Shown here in pieces: positions 1 to 8,012 of a DNA stretch of 64,000 nucleotides. The stretch is from Roseovarius atlanticus (GTDB lineage Bacteria; Pseudomonadota; Alphaproteobacteria; Rhodobacterales; Rhodobacteraceae). Each line of letters opens with the position of its first letter. Positions within the stretch are counted from its first letter, which is position 1. Under the pieces are notes generated by a model, which saw only the letters and a program-made list of their open reading frames with translations, was not told the DNA's origin and ran no database searches. The translations under genes were made by a program, and so were the position numbers. The stretch covers positions 62,001 through 126,000 of the forward strand of contig NZ_LAXJ01000020.1 in assembly GCF_001441615.1 (NCBI RefSeq), written 5' to 3'.

Positions 1-3
1 TCG

Positions 4-819
4 TCAATCTTTGAGCTTGGTCTCGGAGGTGCCGAGGGCATCGGCGAGACGTGTTGTCGCGCTTCCGGGGCGGAGGGGCTGGGGCTGGTCGGCGGAAGGG
101 GCCCAGCCGGTGAGGGTGATCAGCTCGAAGGTGGCGGGGATGCGGCCGTCGGGGGTGCTGAAAGAGCTGGCGTAGAGGTCTGCGGCGCGCAGGAGCACGT
201 CGCGGCGGGTGAAATTGCGGGGCCGTGCGTTAAGCGCGTTGGCCTCGCCCATGGCGCGCAGGTCGTGCATCAGGGCGATGAGGTTTTCGTAGCTGACATC
301 GAGCGGCAGGGTGTCGGCGACGGGTAAGGCGAAGCCGGCGCGTTGCAGGAGCGCGCCGAGGTCGCGGATATCACCCATCGGAAGGACCCGGGGTGAAAGG
401 CCGCCGCGCAGGTCGGATTCGGCCTGCGCGAGGACGGCGCGGAGCTGATGCAGGGTCTGGCCGCCGAAGAAGACGGCGATGAACAGGCCATCGGGGCGCA
501 GGGCGCGGCGGCATTGGATCAGTTGGCCTACGGGGTCGTCGGCCCAGTGGAGCGACATGGCGTGCAGTATCAAGTCGCGCGATTCAGGCTCTAACGCGAG
601 GGTTTCGGTGTCGGCTACGATCTGCGCCTCGGGGAACGCGGCCTTCCACGGGTCGGGCAGGCCAGTGACGATGCTCGCATCCGTAAAGGATTTGTTAACG
701 AAACTTAGCCGATCCTGCACCTCGTCGATCGCGGTCTCGTGCAGGAACAGCGCGGGGTCGCGGCTGGCCCGTTGGCGGTTGCGCCGAAGCGCGCGGCGAT
801 CGGTGAGGGTTCTGGTCAT
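4..819 (-). CDS. BioC/NDUFAF5-like SAM-dependent methyltransferase-family protein
   Basis: A 271-residue class I methyltransferase-fold protein. The middle reads LILHAMSLHWADDP (near residue 100) and then RRALRPDGLFIAVFFGG, the hallmark of the BioC/NDUFAF5 branch, whose mitochondrial member modifies a complex I subunit. The usual glycine-rich SAM motif I is poorly preserved: the equivalent stretch reads SIVTGLPDPW, so methyl transfer is not assured. I start at the ATG at 819 (MTRTLTDRRAL) because the open frame upstream overlaps the divergent comF gene. Only 14 bp separate the two divergent start codons. The substrate cannot be told from sequence; the family call is firm, the precise role is inference. 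Confidence 0.8.
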   Translation of the reverse strand: MTRTLTDRRALRRNRQRASRDPALFLHETAIDEVQDRLSFVNKSFTDASIVTGLPDPWKAAFPEAQIVADTETLALEPESRDLILHAMSLHWADDPVGQLIQCRRALRPDGLFIAVFFGGQTLHQLRAVLAQAESDLRGGLSPRVLPMGDIRDLGALLQRAGFALPVADTLPLDVSYENLIALMHDLRAMGEANALNARPRNFTRRDVLLRAADLYASSFSTPDGRIPATFELITLTGWAPSADQPQPLRPGSATTRLADALGTSETKLKD

Positions 820-833
820 GGTGGCTAAATAGA

Positions 834-1565
834 GTGGCTTTCGAGGCAATTCAAACGGCGCTTCGCGTGGTCTATCCGCCACGCTGCACCTTGTGCGGCG
901 GATTGGTGGACAGCGAGTTCGGCCTGTGTGGGCCATGCTGGCGTGACACGCCTGTACTTGCCGGGCTGGTCTGTGACCTGTGCGGCAGTCCGTTGCCCGG
1001 CGAGGAGACGGATGGGTATGCGCGGTGCGACGACTGCCTGCGGGTGGCGCGGCCCTGGCAGAAAGGGCGCGCGGCGCTGATCTACAAGGACAATGCGCGC
1101 AAGCTGGTGCTGGCGTTGAAGCATGGCGACCGGCATGACGTGGTACCGTTGGCGGCGACTTGGATGAAACGGGCGGCCGCGCCGTTGCTGGTGCCGGAGT
1201 GCCTGTTCGTGCCGGTGCCGTTGCACTGGACCCGACTGTTGAAACGGCGGTTCAACCAGTCGGCCCTGCTGGCGCAGGCGGTGTCGAAGGAGGTGAATGC
1301 GGCGTGGTGCCCCGACGTGCTGGACCGGGTGAAGCGGACGCCATCTCTGGACGGGATGGGCATGGAGGCGCGGTTCGCGACGCTGGATGCAGCCATAGGC
1401 GTAAGGCAGGGGCGGCGCGTGAGGATCCAGGGACGCGTTGTGATACTGGTGGATGACGTGATGACATCGGGCGCGACACTGGCGGCCTGCGCCAAAGCCT
1501 TGCTGGCGGGGGGCGCGGCGGAGGTCAGGACACTGACACTGGCGCGCGTGGTCAAGGATGCTTAA
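834..1565 (+). CDS. comF: ComF family phosphoribosyltransferase-like protein
   Basis: 243 residues with the standard ComF architecture. Two N-terminal zinc-knuckle pairs are visible (CTLCGG with CGPCW, then CDLCGS with CDDC), followed by a type I phosphoribosyltransferase domain carrying the PRPP loop VVILVDDVMTSGAT near residue 205. ComF proteins are linked to DNA uptake in competent bacteria and occur in many non-competent ones; the reaction here is unknown. The start is a GTG (MAFEAIQ) directly beyond the divergent methyltransferase start. The next gene, grxC, follows 35 bp downstream and may be cotranscribed. Confidence 0.88.
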   Translation: MAFEAIQTALRVVYPPRCTLCGGLVDSEFGLCGPCWRDTPVLAGLVCDLCGSPLPGEETDGYARCDDCLRVARPWQKGRAALIYKDNARKLVLALKHGDRHDVVPLAATWMKRAAAPLLVPECLFVPVPLHWTRLLKRRFNQSALLAQAVSKEVNAAWCPDVLDRVKRTPSLDGMGMEARFATLDAAIGVRQGRRVRIQGRVVILVDDVMTSGATLAACAKALLAGGAAEVRTLTLARVVKDA

Positions 1566-1600
1566 GTAAGGTCCAACCACGGAAAGGATTGGACCCTGTC

Positions 1601-1858
1601 ATGAGACCCGTCGAAATCTACACCTCGCAGCTTTGCGGATTTTGCCACGCGGCCAAGCGGCTGCTGTCGCAGAAGGGTGTGGACTATACCGAGATCGACG
1701 TGGGGCGGGAACCGGAGAAGCGGGCCGAGATGACCCAGCGCGCGAATGGCGGGCGGACGGTGCCGCAGATTTTCGTGGGCGACGTGCATGTGGGCGGCTG
1801 TGACGAGCTTTATGCGCTGGACCGGGCGGGCAAGCTGGATGCGCTGCTGAAGGCATGA
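1601..1858 (+). CDS. grxC: Glutaredoxin 3 (GrxC-type)
   Basis: An 85-residue dithiol glutaredoxin. The active site C12-G-F-C15 lies in the first beta-alpha unit (YTSQLCGFCHAAKRLL); the cis-proline segment GRTVPQIF and the glutathione-binding GGCDEL follow. It reduces protein disulfides and glutathione-mixed disulfides in the cytoplasm. CGFC replaces the E. coli CPYC, a variant common in alphaproteobacteria. I choose the ATG at 1601 (MRPVEIY), which gives the family's usual length, over an in-frame TTG at 1589. Its stop overlaps the next gene by 4 bp (ATGA), so the two are translationally coupled. Confidence 0.93.
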   Translation: MRPVEIYTSQLCGFCHAAKRLLSQKGVDYTEIDVGREPEKRAEMTQRANGGRTVPQIFVGDVHVGGCDELYALDRAGKLDALLKA

Positions 1859-2685
1859 AAACGGCTCTGATACAGCTGAACGCGTCGGATAGCCCGGACG
1901 CGAACCTGCCGGTCACGCAAGGTCTGATCGACGAGGCGGCGGCGGAGGGCGCGGGGTTCGTGCTGACGCCCGAAGTGACGAATTGCCTGTCGGCCAGCCG
2001 TACGCGGCAGAAGGAAGTACTGCGCCACCAGGAGGACGACCCGACGCTGGCCGGTCTGCGGCAGCAGGCGGACAGGCTGGGGATCTGGGTGCTGATCGGG
2101 TCGATTGCGGTCAAGACGGATGATGCGGATGGGCGGTTTGCCAACCGGTCTTTCCTGATCGACCCCAAGGGCGGGATCGCGGCGTGGTATGACAAAATTC
2201 ATATGTTCGACGTGAAAGTGTCCGAGACGGAGCAATACCGGGAATCGGCCGGCTATCGCCCAGGTGATCGAGGTGTGACGGCGGAGACGCCGTTCGGCAC
2301 GGTCGGGCTGACAGTGTGTTATGATCTGCGATTTCCCAAGCTTTACCGTCGCTTGGCGCAGGCCGGGGCGGAGATCCTGACGGTGCCGTCGGCCTTTGCG
2401 GTGCCGACGGGCGAGGCGCATTGGGAAACGTTGCTGCGGGCGCGGGCAATCGAGACGGGGTGCTATGTGCTGGCCCCGGCGCAGACCGGCCAACATTCGG
2501 CCACGCGGGGCAAGGAGCGCCGCACTTATGGGCATTCGCTGGCCGTGGGGCCGTGGGGTGACGTATTGGCAGATGCCGGAACCGAGCCGGGTGTGGTATT
2601 CGTGGACGTGAACCGGGACGAGGTGACCCAGGCACGGGCGCGGATACCGGCGGTAAACAATGAGGTCGACATCACTTGGTCGTGA
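1855..2685 (+). CDS. Carbon-nitrogen hydrolase (Nit1/Nit2-like amidase)
   Basis: 276 residues of the nitrilase superfamily. The Glu-Lys-Cys triad can be read: E40 in LTPEVTN, K near 114 in YDKIHMFDV, and C near 155 in VCYDLRFPKLY. The YDKIHMFDV and ETGCYVLAPAQ motifs are those of the Nit1/Nit2 branch, which hydrolyses deaminated glutathione or omega-amides of alpha-keto acids. The pairing with glutaredoxin, through a 4-bp overlap, suits a glutathione-repair role, though the substrate is inferred. The MarR-type gene starts inside its stop codon. Confidence 0.88.
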   Translation: MKTALIQLNASDSPDANLPVTQGLIDEAAAEGAGFVLTPEVTNCLSASRTRQKEVLRHQEDDPTLAGLRQQADRLGIWVLIGSIAVKTDDADGRFANRSFLIDPKGGIAAWYDKIHMFDVKVSETEQYRESAGYRPGDRGVTAETPFGTVGLTVCYDLRFPKLYRRLAQAGAEILTVPSAFAVPTGEAHWETLLRARAIETGCYVLAPAQTGQHSATRGKERRTYGHSLAVGPWGDVLADAGTEPGVVFVDVNRDEVTQARARIPAVNNEVDITWS

Positions 2686-3131
2686 CAACGGATAACACGC
2701 TGCATTCGATTGCCGTTTCGCTGTTCAGCGAGGTTCTGGCGAACGAGCAGCTGATCCGGAGCCGGCTGAGCCGGGTGCTGCCGAAAGGCATGGAGATCTC
2801 GCATTTCTCGGTTCTGAACCACCTTGCGCGCGCCAATGGCGAGCGGAGTCCGGCGCAGCTGGCCAAGAGCTTTCACGTGACGCGCGGGGCGATGACCAAT
2901 ACATTGAGCAAGCTGGAATGGGCGGGGTATGTGCATATCCGGCCCGACTGGGACGATGCGCGGCGCAAGATGGTGTCGATCAGCCCGGCCGGCACACGCG
3001 CGCGGGATGCCGCGATTTCCGCGATCATGCCGCTGATCACCGAAGTGGTGACCGAGCTGGGCGAAGGCAACGTGCGCGCCACCCTGCCCGTTCTGCGCGA
3101 GATGCGGGCGAAGCTTTCGGACGAAAGTTAG
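2682..3131 (+). CDS. MarR family winged-helix regulator
   Basis: 149 residues. The winged helix is clear: SHFSVLNHLARANGERSPAQLAKSF is helices 2-3, VTRGAMTNTLSKLEWAGYV the recognition helix, and RPDWDDARRKMVSISPAG the wing with the MarR signature D-x-R-x8-T/S. Flanking helices form the dimer interface. I choose the GTG at 2682, which overlaps the preceding stop as GTGA; a TTG at 2676 is possible and adds two residues. The four genes from comF to here are close or overlapping and may form one operon. The ligand and target genes cannot be deduced. Confidence 0.88.
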   Translation: MTTDNTLHSIAVSLFSEVLANEQLIRSRLSRVLPKGMEISHFSVLNHLARANGERSPAQLAKSFHVTRGAMTNTLSKLEWAGYVHIRPDWDDARRKMVSISPAGTRARDAAISAIMPLITEVVTELGEGNVRATLPVLREMRAKLSDES

Positions 3132-3139
3132 GCTCTAAC

Positions 3140-3895
3140 TCAGGGCTTCAGGCTGGTCGTGACGTAGTTCACGGCCAGGTCGCGGTCCGACAGGGACCAC
3201 GTCCAGCTGATGGGGTTGAAGACGAACCCCTTGCGGTCGACCGGGTCGAGGCCGGCGTCGCGCAGAAGCTCGTACAGCTCTTCCGGGGTAATGAACTTGT
3301 TCCAGTCATGGGTGCCTTTGGGCAGCCAGCGCATGATGAACTCCGCGCCGACGATGGCGGCGGCAAAGCTTTTGGCGGTGCGGTTCAGGGTGGAGCAGAT
3401 CTGCAGGCCGCCCGGTTTCAGCAGGCGCTGGCAGGCGGTGAGATAGGTGGCGGGGTCGGCCACATGCTCGACCACTTCCATGTTCAGGACGACGTCGAAC
3501 TGTTCGCCCGCGGCGGCGAGCGCCTCGGCGGTGGTGTTGCGGTAGTCGATATTCAGGCCGGATTGCGCGGCGTGGACCTGTGCCACGGGGATGTTGCCCG
3601 CCGCGGCGTCGGCGCCGACCACCGTCGCGCCGAGGCGGGCCATCGGTTCGGCCAGCAGACCGCCGCCGCAGCCGATATCCAGAAGCCGCAGGCCGGTAAA
3701 GGGTTTCGCGGTTTTCAGGTCACGGTCGAATTCCGCGGCGATCTGCGAGGTGATATAGTCCAGACGGCAGGGATTGAGCATGTGCAGCGGCTTGAACTTG
3801 CCGTTCGGATCCCACCATTCGACGGCCATCGCCTCGAACTTGGCGACTTCTTCGGTGTCGATCGTGGTCGAGTTGGGTTGCATTCCGCGTTCCAT
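3140..3895 (-). CDS. ubiG: Ubiquinone biosynthesis O-methyltransferase UbiG
   Basis: 251 residues. UbiG performs both O-methylations in ubiquinone synthesis. SAM motif I is [16 protein letters not shown] (around residue 70), the post-I acidic residue lies in VVGADAA, and the family-typical [11 protein letters not shown] and [15 protein letters not shown] follow. The N-terminal [23 protein letters not shown] is also characteristic. It is convergent with the MarR gene (8 bp gap) and divergent from the proline iminopeptidase, with only 36 bp between starts. That gap contains a TATATAGG sequence that could serve as a -10 element. Confidence 0.95.
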   Translation of the reverse strand: MERGMQPNSTTIDTEEVAKFEAMAVEWWDPNGKFKPLHMLNPCRLDYITSQIAAEFDRDLKTAKPFTGLRLLDIGCGGGLLAEPMARLGATVVGADAAAGNIPVAQVHAAQSGLNIDYRNTTAEALAAAGEQFDVVLNMEVVEHVADPATYLTACQRLLKPGGLQICSTLNRTAKSFAAAIVGAEFIMRWLPKGTHDWNKFITPEELYELLRDAGLDPVDRKGFVFNPISWTWSLSDRDLAVNYVTTSLKP

Positions 3896-3931
3896 GTGCT
3901 CAATGTCTCAGACGGTCTATATAGGACATTC

Positions 3932-4906
3932 ATGGACAAGTTTTCGAGCCAAAAGAGCGCAGCGCAATTCCTGTATCCGTCGATCGAGCCGTTCGACCGG
4001 CGGATGATGGACGTGGGCGACGGGCATACGATTTATGTGGAGCAATCGGGCAACCCCGAGGGCACGCCGGTTGTGGTGCTGCACGGTGGCCCCGGTGGCG
4101 GGTGCAGCCCGGCGATGCGGCGGTATTTCGATCCGAACCATTACCGGATCGTGCTGTTCGATCAGCGCGGTTGTGGCCGGTCGAAGCCCCATGCGAGCGT
4201 CGAGGACAACACGACCTGGCATCTGGTGGCGGATATCGAACGGATCCGGGATGCGCTGGGCATCGACACCTGGATCGTTTTCGGCGGAAGCTGGGGCGCG
4301 ACGCTGGCGCTGATCTATGCGCAGAACCACCCCGAAGCGGTGGCGCATCTGGTGTTGCGGGGTGTGTTCACCATGACGCAGCGGGAGCTGGACTGGTTCT
4401 ATGGCGGCGGCGCCGGGAGATTCTGGCCCGAGACATGGGCAAAGTTCCGGTCGCTCATCCCCGAGGATGAACAGGGCGACATGATCGGGGCTTACAACAA
4501 GCGCCTGTTTTCCGGCGACCGGGCCGAGGAAGTGCGGTTCGCCAAGGCGTGGAGCGCATGGGAGAATGCGTTGGCTACGGTCAATTCCAACGGTCAGAGC
4601 GGGGACAGCCCGGCGGATTACGCTCGTGCCTTTGCGCGGCTGGAGAACCATTATTTCCGGCATAACGGGTTCTTGGGGCAGGACGGTTACATCTACGACA
4701 ACATGGACAAGCTGGCGGAGACGCCCGGTGTGATCGTGCAGGGGCGGTACGACATGATCTGCCCGCCCGAGGCGGCGCACCGGCTGGCGGGGCTGTGGCC
4801 CAAGGGCGATTTGCGGATCATCCCGGTGGCGGGCCACGCCCTGTCGGAGCCGGGGATCAGTGCCGAACTGGTGAAGATCATGGACCGGATGGTGACGGGG
4901 CGGTAG
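3932..4906 (+). CDS. pip: Proline iminopeptidase (peptidase S33)
   Basis: 324 residues of an alpha/beta-hydrolase that removes N-terminal proline from peptides in the cytoplasm. The oxyanion-hole segment is VVLHGGPGGGCSP, followed by FDQRGCGRSKPHA; the nucleophile elbow is GGSWGATLAL (Ser near residue 120); the late Asp and His lie in QGRYDMICP and VAGHALSEP. All four are diagnostic of Pip. The start at 3932 (MDKFSSQ) follows GGACATTC and matches the family N-terminus; the open frame extends far upstream but overlaps ubiG. Downstream comes a hairpin cluster. Confidence 0.94.
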   Translation: MDKFSSQKSAAQFLYPSIEPFDRRMMDVGDGHTIYVEQSGNPEGTPVVVLHGGPGGGCSPAMRRYFDPNHYRIVLFDQRGCGRSKPHASVEDNTTWHLVADIERIRDALGIDTWIVFGGSWGATLALIYAQNHPEAVAHLVLRGVFTMTQRELDWFYGGGAGRFWPETWAKFRSLIPEDEQGDMIGAYNKRLFSGDRAEEVRFAKAWSAWENALATVNSNGQSGDSPADYARAFARLENHYFRHNGFLGQDGYIYDNMDKLAETPGVIVQGRYDMICPPEAAHRLAGLWPKGDLRIIPVAGHALSEPGISAELVKIMDRMVTGR

Positions 4907-4928
4907 GATGGGGTCTTGGAGCGCTGTC

Positions 4929-4987
4929 ATCCTCTGGCTTGACCAGAGGATCTCTGGCCCCGAGAGATCCCCGATCAAGTCGGGGAT
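4929..4987. repeat. REP-like cluster of three overlapping hairpins
   Basis: Three perfect inverted repeats run into each other in 59 bp: 9-bp arms at 4929-4937/4943-4951 (loop CTTGA), 8-bp arms at 4948-4955/4963-4970, and 8-bp arms at 4967-4974/4980-4987 (loop TCAAG, arms ATCCCCGA/TCGGGGAT). The CCCCGA-TCAAG-TCGGGG type is familiar as a dispersed intergenic repeat in alphaproteobacteria. It lies after pip and before the rimP promoter. A second locus with the same organisation is at 19812-19912. Confidence 0.75.
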
Positions 4988-5032
4988 GACGGGTGTGGGA
5001 AAGGCTGACATCTGCGCAACCTGCTTTCCCCC

Positions 5033-5061
5033 TTGCAGACTCAGCCATCGAGTCGTATATC
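5033..5061 (+). promoter_or_regulatory. Putative sigma-70 promoter of the rimP-nusA-infB operon
   Basis: TTGCAG at 5033-5038 and TATATC at 5056-5061 are separated by 17 bp. Transcription would begin near 5067, giving a leader of about 90 nt before rimP. The boxes are good but prediction is by eye. Confidence 0.5.
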
Positions 5062-5117
5062 CCCTTTCAACAGCGGCGCGCTGGGGTCCAAACCCGGCGC
5101 TCCACCGGGAAAGATCG

Positions 5118-5140
5118 ACGGGCCGCGCGCCCGTTTTTTT
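5118..5140 (+). terminator. Intrinsic terminator hairpin in the rimP leader (possible attenuator)
   Basis: ACGGGC (5118-5123) pairs with GCCCGT (5129-5134) across a 5-nt loop and is followed by a run of T through 5140. It lies only 15 bp before the rimP ATG and downstream of the predicted promoter. It may therefore terminate leader transcripts as well as read-through from pip. Confidence 0.7.
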
Positions 5141-5155
5141 GTGTTCGAAGGACCC

Positions 5156-5728
5156 ATGAGCAACGACCTGATTGCAAAATCCTCGATGGATCGGCGGCTG
5201 GCCGAGATCGTGACCCCTGTCATAGAGGACATGGGGTTCGAGCTGGTGCGCGTGCGTCTGATGGGCGGCAAGACCGCCACGTTGCAGATCATGGCCGAGC
5301 GGCCCGAGGGCGGCATCGAGGTGGATGAATGCGCCGAGATTTCCACCGCCATCAGCGCGGTGCTGGATGTGGAAGACCCGATCGTCGACGAGTACACGCT
5401 GGAAGTGTCCAGCCCCGGCATCGACCGGCCTCTGACCCGGCTGAAGGATTTCGACGAGTTCGAGGGCTACGAGGCGAAGCTGGAGACCCACGAGCTGATC
5501 GACGGGCGCAAGCGGTTCAAGGGCGTTTTGGCCGGGACCGAGGGCGGCGAAGTGCTGATCAACGTCGAGGAAGGCACGATCGGGCTGCATTTCGACTGGC
5601 TGGCCGATGCCAAGCTGGTGCTGACCGATGAGCTGATAAAGGACATGCTGAAGGCACGCAAGGAAGCGGGCGTTCTGAACGAAGACAATTTTGACGACAT
5701 AGAGACTGACTCGTCCGAGGAGACCTGA
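5156..5728 (+). CDS. rimP: Ribosome maturation factor RimP
   Basis: 190 residues. RimP is needed for late 30S subunit assembly. The N-terminal domain shows [27 protein letters not shown] and the family-defining [20 protein letters not shown] and [14 protein letters not shown]; the C-terminal SH3-like domain follows. The start is the ATG at 5156 ([10 protein letters not shown]), right after the leader hairpin; the open frame extends upstream but only through the predicted leader. It is the first gene of rimP-nusA-ylxR-infB, and nusA begins 4 bp after its stop. Confidence 0.95.
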   Translation: MSNDLIAKSSMDRRLAEIVTPVIEDMGFELVRVRLMGGKTATLQIMAERPEGGIEVDECAEISTAISAVLDVEDPIVDEYTLEVSSPGIDRPLTRLKDFDEFEGYEAKLETHELIDGRKRFKGVLAGTEGGEVLINVEEGTIGLHFDWLADAKLVLTDELIKDMLKARKEAGVLNEDNFDDIETDSSEET

Positions 5729-5732
5729 GACA

Positions 5733-7358
5733 ATGGCTATTACCTCTGCCAACCAGCTTGAGCTTTTGCAGACCGCCGAGGCGGTGGCGCGGGAGAAGAT
5801 GATCGACCCGGGCCTTGTGATCGAGGCGATGGAAGAGAGCCTCTCGCGCGCGGCCAAGAGCCGGTACGGCGCCGAGATGGATATCCGCGTGAGCATCGAC
5901 CGCAAGACCGGCAAGGCGACCTTCACCCGTGTGCGCACCGTGGTCGAGGATGACGAGCTGGAGAATTACCAGGCGGAATTCACAGTCGAACAGGCCAAGC
6001 AATACCTGGACGATCCCAAGGTCGGTGACCAGTTGATCGAGGAAGTGCCCCCCGTGGATATGGGGCGGATCGCCGCGCAGAGCGCCAAGCAGGTGATCCT
6101 GCAGAAGGTGCGCGAGGCCGAGCGCGACCGCCAGTACGAGGAATTCAAGGACCGTGCCGGCACGATCATAAATGGCGTGGTGAAGCGCGAGGAATACGGC
6201 AACGTCATCGTGGATGTCGGTGCGGGCGAGGCGATCCTGCGCCGGAACGAGAAGATCGGTCGCGAAAGCTATCGCCCGAACGACCGGATCCGGTGCTACA
6301 TCAAGGACGTGCGCCGCGAGGCTCGTGGGCCGCAGATCTTCCTGAGCCGCACCGCGCCGGAATTCATGGCAGAACTGTTCAAGATGGAAGTGCCGGAAAT
6401 CTATGACGGCATCATCGAGATCAAGGCCGTGGCCCGTGACCCGGGCTCGCGCGCCAAGATCGCCGTCATTTCCTATGACAACTCGATCGATCCCGTGGGC
6501 GCCTGCGTGGGTATGCGCGGCAGCCGCGTGCAGGCCGTGGTGAACGAGTTGCAGGGCGAGAAGATCGACATCATCCCGTGGAACGAGGACCAGCCGACCT
6601 TCCTTGTGAACGCGCTGCAGCCCGCCGAGGTGAGCAAGGTGGTTCTGGACGAGGAAGCCGAGCGGATCGAGGTTGTCGTGCCTGAGGACCAGCTGAGCCT
6701 TGCGATCGGTCGTCGTGGTCAGAACGTGCGGCTGGCCAGCCAGCTGACCAATCTTGATATCGACATCATGACCGAGGCCGAGGACAGCGAGCGCCGTCAG
6801 AAGGAATTCGAGGAGCGTACGAAGCTGTTCATGGACACGCTGGACCTGGACGAGTTCTTTGCCCAGCTGCTGGTCTCCGAAGGCTTCACCAACCTTGACG
6901 AGGTCGCCTATGTCGAGATCGACGAACTGTTGGTGATCGACGGGGTGGACGAGGACACCGCGAACGAATTGCAGGCCCGGGCGCGTGACGTGCTGGAGGC
7001 GCAGGCCAAGGAAGCGCTGGAGAAAGCGCGCGGATTGGGTGCCGAGGACAGCCTTATTGAATTCGAGGGGCTGACACCCCAGATGGTTTTGGCATTGGCA
7101 GAAGATGGCGTGAAAACGCTGGAAGACTTCGCCACCTGCGCCGACTGGGAACTGGCGGGCGGCTGGACCACCGTGGACGGCGAGCGCGTCAAGGACGATG
7201 GCGTTCTGGAACCTTTCGAAGTGTCGCTGGAAGAGGCGCAGGATCTGGTGATGACCGCGCGGGTCATGCTGGGCTGGGTCGATCCGGCGGACCTGGAAGC
7301 CGAGGCCGACGAGGACGCCGAAGACGAAGGCGACACCGCAGAGGAGGCCGAGGCCTGA
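5733..7358 (+). CDS. nusA: Transcription termination/antitermination factor NusA
   Basis: 541 residues. NusA binds RNA polymerase and controls pausing, termination and antitermination. In order: the N-terminal polymerase-binding domain (1-130), S1 domain ([23 protein letters not shown], about 140-200), KH1 ([21 protein letters not shown]), KH2 ([16 protein letters not shown], near 325-340), then a C-terminal region with two helix-hairpin-helix-type acidic repeats and an acidic tail rich in [13 protein letters not shown]. The length suits alphaproteobacterial NusA. A large open frame lies antisense to it but is a composition artefact. A terminator hairpin in the operon leader offers a route to NusA-dependent autocontrol. 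Confidence 0.97.
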   Translation: MAITSANQLELLQTAEAVAREKMIDPGLVIEAMEESLSRAAKSRYGAEMDIRVSIDRKTGKATFTRVRTVVEDDELENYQAEFTVEQAKQYLDDPKVGDQLIEEVPPVDMGRIAAQSAKQVILQKVREAERDRQYEEFKDRAGTIINGVVKREEYGNVIVDVGAGEAILRRNEKIGRESYRPNDRIRCYIKDVRREARGPQIFLSRTAPEFMAELFKMEVPEIYDGIIEIKAVARDPGSRAKIAVISYDNSIDPVGACVGMRGSRVQAVVNELQGEKIDIIPWNEDQPTFLVNALQPAEVSKVVLDEEAERIEVVVPEDQLSLAIGRRGQNVRLASQLTNLDIDIMTEAEDSERRQKEFEERTKLFMDTLDLDEFFAQLLVSEGFTNLDEVAYVEIDELLVIDGVDEDTANELQARARDVLEAQAKEALEKARGLGAEDSLIEFEGLTPQMVLALAEDGVKTLEDFATCADWELAGGWTTVDGERVKDDGVLEPFEVSLEEAQDLVMTARVMLGWVDPADLEAEADEDAEDEGDTAEEAEA

Positions 7359-7383
7359 TGCGTCAGGCCTCGTAGGCGTTGAT

Positions 7384-8007
7384 ATGGGGCGCGGTGGGCA
7401 GCCCAAGGACCGGACGAATGGTCCCGAGCGCAAGTGCATTGCCACGGGTGAGGTGCGCCCGAAGCATGGGTTGATCCGGTTTGCCATCGGCCCCGAGGGC
7501 CAGGTGGTGCCGGATATCCTGGAGAAGCTGCCGGGCCGGGGCATTTGGGTGAGCTCGACGCGACAGGCGCTGGAAACGGCGGTGAAGAAGGGCCTGTTCT
7601 CGCGCAGTGCCAAGCAGAGTGTCACGGTGCCGGACGGCTTGGTCGAGCAGGTCGAGGCGATGCTGGCGCGGCGGGTCGTGGAATTGCTGAGCCTGGCGCG
7701 CAAAGGCGGGCAGGCGGTGGCCGGATACGAGAAGGTGAAGGACTGGCTGGCCAAGGAAGAGGCCGAGGTTCTGATCCAGGCCAGCGACGGGTCCGCGCGC
7801 GGGAAGACGAAACTGAGCACGCCCTATGGCGGCAGCTGGATCGGCTGGATCACCGCCGACGAGCTTGGCCAGGCATTCGGGCGTGAAACAAGCATCCACG
7901 CCGCACTCGCGGCTGGCGGTTTGTGCGAACGTGTTGTAGAGGAGGCGGCAAGACTCAAGGGCTTGCGCGTCACGGACGGGGACCGACCCCGCCGGAAAGG
8001 AAGTTGA
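7384..8007 (+). CDS. YlxR (DUF448) and L7Ae-like fused RNA-binding protein
   Basis: 207 residues in two parts. Residues 1-90 are a YlxR domain (PERKCIATGEVRPKHGLIRF and LPGRGIWVSSTRQAL). Residues about 95-190 resemble the L7Ae/YlxQ family (VVELLSLARKGGQAVAGYEKV). In Gram-positive bacteria ylxR and ylxQ are separate genes between nusA and infB; here, as in many alphaproteobacteria, they are joined. The tail is basic (RPRRKGS). It lies 25 bp after nusA and 5 bp before infB. A ribosome- or RNA-associated role is inferred from the family and operon. Confidence 0.88.
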   Translation: MGRGGQPKDRTNGPERKCIATGEVRPKHGLIRFAIGPEGQVVPDILEKLPGRGIWVSSTRQALETAVKKGLFSRSAKQSVTVPDGLVEQVEAMLARRVVELLSLARKGGQAVAGYEKVKDWLAKEEAEVLIQASDGSARGKTKLSTPYGGSWIGWITADELGQAFGRETSIHAALAAGGLCERVVEEAARLKGLRVTDGDRPRRKGS

Positions 8008-8012
8008 GATAG

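Noticed and set aside
3915..3928. TATATAGG between ubiG and pip considered as a shared promoter
   Set aside because: No acceptable -35 box is found at 16-18 bp on either strand.
5559..7820. A 753-codon open frame antisense to nusA
   Set aside because: Composition artefact of high GC opposite a conserved gene; no ribosome-binding site or domain.
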